NCBI GenBank assembly: GCA_937983035.1
Contig: CALKAN010000445.1
Span: 1-6,363, forward strand
Source of the DNA: an uncultured Paenibacillaceae bacterium
GTDB taxonomy: Bacteria > Bacillota > Bacilli > Paenibacillales > CALAME01
Reading direction: 5' to 3'
Length of the DNA: 6,363 nt
Below the pieces are notes generated by a model, which worked only from the letters and a program-made list of their open reading frames with translations, did not search any database and was not told where the DNA came from. A program made the translations under genes and the position numbers. Positions 4,708-6,363 of this stretch are shown here, in pieces. Position 1 is the first letter of the stretch, and the number at the start of each line of letters is the position of its first letter.

Positions 4708-5937
4708 TCAGTTGTCTCCGCCTTTGTAGTCTGTCATGCGGTTGATGACCATCGCTGCAGCGCCTGTTGCCAACGCTTCTTCGCCCAAGCGCCCTCTGCT
4801 GAATACAACTTGATAGTCCGGATAATAATACGTTTTCTGAACCGCCACCTGGGTCGCCACGCGGAAAAAAATGTCGTGCGAATTGAACACCGGACCGCCC
4901 AAGATGACTTTTTCCGGGTGCAAAATGTTCAACAAATTCGCTAATCCAATGCCAAAATAAGTCGCCGCCTGCGTAAAAATTTCCGTCACGAGCATATCTT
5001 TCTGCTGCAGCGCCCGCAAAAGATCCGCAAACCGAACGTGCTCCGGACTCTTTACCCACTGCAGCATGACGCTTGTTCGACCTTGCTTTAAATATTGCTG
5101 CGCCGTCTGTTCCATGGCATTCATCGTGACATACGCTTCAAGGCTGCCGTAGTTGCCGCCCGGGTTGCGCGGCGGAAGGCCGTCGGTTTGAATGATCATT
5201 TGGCCGATGGCTCCTTCCATATCGACAGCGCCGTAAACAATTTCAGCATTCGTCATCACAGCGGAGCGGAGCCCGACACCATTATGAATATAAAGCACAT
5301 GCTGAAACTGCTCCGCTCCTTCGCTCCAATATTCTCCAAGCAGCGCCGCATTCGCGCCGTTGTCCAGCACAACCGGCAAATGCATATAATGCTGCAGCAT
5401 CTCGCAGATCGGCACATGCTGCCATCCCGGCGCTGGAAAATGCAGCGGTTCCAAAATGACGCCGCGGCTGCGGTCCAGCGGACCGACGGCCCCGACGCCT
5501 ATGCCCAGCATTTGATCTATGCAGATCCCTTGTTCTTCCAACATGCGACGCATTTGCTGCACGGCTTCGCGGATAAACACTTCCGGCGTCATCTTCACAG
5601 TCATCGGCCATGCATAGGCATCCAGCTTATTTAAATGCATATCGCATAAAATGAGCCGTGAATAAGTTCGCGAAACATCCAAACCGAATACGTATGCGTA
5701 ACGAGGATTGGTACGGTACAATTTCGGCCTGCGGCCGCCGGTTGATTCGCCCAGTCCGACTTCTTCGATCAAACCTTGACCGGCTAAATCATCCAACATG
5801 CGCGTCAGCGTGCTGACTGTCATGCCGCTTTGTTCCAACAAATTGATTTTGGAAACGGTGCCGCTTTTGCGAATCAATTTATACACATCTTTCGCTTTCC
5901 GGCCCGTAATGCGTTCCTCGATCGGTTTCATCATCAT
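4708..5937 (-). CDS. ROK-family (NagC/XylR-type) transcriptional regulator, kinase site degenerate
   Basis: This 409-residue protein joins an N-terminal winged helix-turn-helix (about 15-75, ending in the wing GGRRPKLYRTN) to a ROK sugar-kinase-like domain (about 83-400). Such proteins are usually repressors released by a sugar or sugar-phosphate ligand. The domain is clearly ROK (GLDVSRTYS, LGIGVGAVGPLD, VLYIHNGVGLRSA, NYGSLEAY, VILGGPV), but key positions have changed. The catalytic Asp of the ENDAN motif is Gly194 (LDNGAN). The zinc His is Gln246 (GAIGQM), and the three zinc Cys of CxCGxxGC are Asn258, Gly260 and Ser265. Phosphotransfer is therefore very unlikely and the usual zinc site is absent. 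The start at 5937, the first of three ATGs, has AAGGAG six bases upstream. Targets are unknown; the downstream dehydrogenase and the gene itself are natural candidates. Confidence 0.87.
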   Translation of the reverse strand: MMMKPIEERITGRKAKDVYKLIRKSGTVSKINLLEQSGMTVSTLTRMLDDLAGQGLIEEVGLGESTGGRRPKLYRTNPRYAYVFGLDVSRTYSRLILCDMHLNKLDAYAWPMTVKMTPEVFIREAVQQMRRMLEEQGICIDQMLGIGVGAVGPLDRSRGVILEPLHFPAPGWQHVPICEMLQHYMHLPVVLDNGANAALLGEYWSEGAEQFQHVLYIHNGVGLRSAVMTNAEIVYGAVDMEGAIGQMIIQTDGLPPRNPGGNYGSLEAYVTMNAMEQTAQQYLKQGRTSVMLQWVKSPEHVRFADLLRALQQKDMLVTEIFTQAATYFGIGLANLLNILHPEKVILGGPVFNSHDIFFRVATQVAVQKTYYYPDYQVVFSRGRLGEEALATGAAAMVINRMTDYKGGDN

Positions 5938-5940
5938 TCA

Positions 5941-5979
5941 AATCTCCTTCGTGATCTCACTGTTATTATAATGGAGATT
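5941..5979. promoter_or_regulatory. ROK gene promoter region with inverted repeats
   Basis: On the minus strand TATAAT (5970-5965) lies about 27 bases before the first ATG; the -35 position falls in the T-tract of the preceding terminator and is poor. AATCTCC (5941-5947) and GGAGATT (5973-5979) form an inverted repeat around the -10, with one arm overlapping the ribosome binding site. GTGA-TC-TCAC (5951-5960) sits at the predicted transcription start. Either could be an operator for autoregulation; this is inference. Confidence 0.4.
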
Positions 5980-5984
5980 GATGC

Positions 5985-6019
5985 AAAAAAAACACTTTCC
6001 TTTTTCGGAAAGCGTCTTT
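5985..6019 (-). terminator. Rho-independent terminator downstream of the CHR transporter gene
   Basis: In minus-strand RNA ACGCUUUCC (6015-6007) pairs with GGAAAGUGU (6000-5992) through nine positions including one G-U, around a GAAAAA loop. The run of eight U (5992-5985) that follows can also extend the stem by pairing with AAAG (6019-6016). On the plus strand the stem has an A-C mismatch and no proper U-tract, so it works for the minus strand. It ends the transcript of the gene at 6088 and lies just before the ROK promoter. Confidence 0.75.
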
Positions 6020-6087
6020 GAAAAAATGCAGGACTTAAGCTGATTCACATGCATCACAATGAAATGAATCGATGCATCATCTGAACT

Positions 6088-6363
6088 TTAGCCGTATACA
6101 GCCATTCCAATCAAACCGGACAACAAGATTACTGCAACAGGATGTGTTTTTAATCGGATGAGAGCAAATAAAGAACCGGCAAAAATAGCAAGCAAACTGA
6201 ACGTATGCCATGACACCGAACGTGTCAATCCATTTTCCACAGCAAACATGATGGCCGCATAAAAAATCAGGCCGGTAATGATCGGTCTCAGCCCATAAAA
6301 TGCCGATTTTACGTACCGATTGTTGTACACTTTGTAAAAAAACGAAGCGACGATCAAAATGAT
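6088..6363 (-). CDS. Chromate transporter (CHR)-family protein, C-terminal part, cut by the window edge
   Basis: Only the last 91 residues are inside the window; the frame is open to the right edge and continues beyond it, so the TTG near 6357 is not the true start. The fragment has the look of the second half of a CHR domain: a basic segment FFYKVYNNRYVKSAFYGLRP followed by ITGLIFYAAIMFA, then hydrophobic helices around SLLAIFAGSLFALI and VAVILLSGLIGMAVY at the C-terminus. In Bacillota CHR proteins often occur as short-chain pairs, so the partner or N-terminal part would be expected to the right. Family members are proposed to export chromate, sometimes with sulfate as antagonist, across the cytoplasmic membrane. 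A terminator lies about 70 bases after the stop. Family assignment is by motif resemblance, and other small membrane transporter families are possible. Confidence 0.65.
   Translation of the reverse strand: MILIVASFFYKVYNNRYVKSAFYGLRPIITGLIFYAAIMFAVENGLTRSVSWHTFSLLAIFAGSLFALIRLKTHPVAVILLSGLIGMAVYG

Noticed and set aside
5095..5634. Long plus-strand open frame of 179 codons inside the ROK gene
   Set aside because: It is antisense to a gene with unmistakable ROK motifs. Its translation is rich in His and Arg, as expected from reading such a gene backwards, and it shows no family features.

Overview
The window looks like an ordinary chromosomal stretch from a low-to-medium G+C, bacillithiol-using member of the Bacillota. 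I would guess Bacillales, perhaps Paenibacillaceae-like. The evidence is a YtxJ-type bacilliredoxin (a protein tied to bacillithiol chemistry), strong AAGGAG-type ribosome binding sites, sigma-A-like promoters, and a Bacillus-type gene set (YjbE-type TerC protein, EcsC-family protein, short MazG-like protein, ROK regulator, short-chain CHR transporter). The genus is an inference.

Layout. Bases 1-50 look like the end of an IS3-family-like insertion sequence on the minus strand (tentative). Bases 51-613 form an AT-rich stretch without a convincing gene, but it carries a good minus-strand promoter, a likely minus-strand terminator, and a strong Shine-Dalgarno followed by ATG TAA. Next is a plus-strand TerC/YjbE-type membrane protein (614-1294). 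It converges, with a 4-base stop overlap, on a minus-strand pair: a MazG-like protein (1797-2108) and a four-helix membrane protein of unknown function (1291-1755). A divergent promoter region (2109-2354) separates that pair from a plus-strand EcsC-family protein (2355-3107), which converges at 14 bases on minus-strand ytxJ (3122-3463).

The right half is entirely minus strand, read right to left: the C-terminal part of a chromate-transporter-like protein (6088 to the window edge), its terminator (5985-6019), a ROK-family regulator (4708-5937) with its own promoter region, a D-2-hydroxyacid dehydrogenase (3623-4585), and then ytxJ behind an inverted-repeat-rich leader. The ROK regulator and the dehydrogenase are neighbours on one strand and may be functionally linked, for example in sugar or 2-oxo-acid metabolism. 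The 122-base gap between them contains only a weak terminator candidate, so partial co-transcription is possible.

I see no rRNA, tRNA, CRISPR array or defence system, and no obviously new multi-gene system. The observations most worth a second look are the non-coding left end, the ROK protein that has lost its catalytic and zinc residues, the TTG start of the MazG-like gene, and the stacked palindromes in front of ytxJ.
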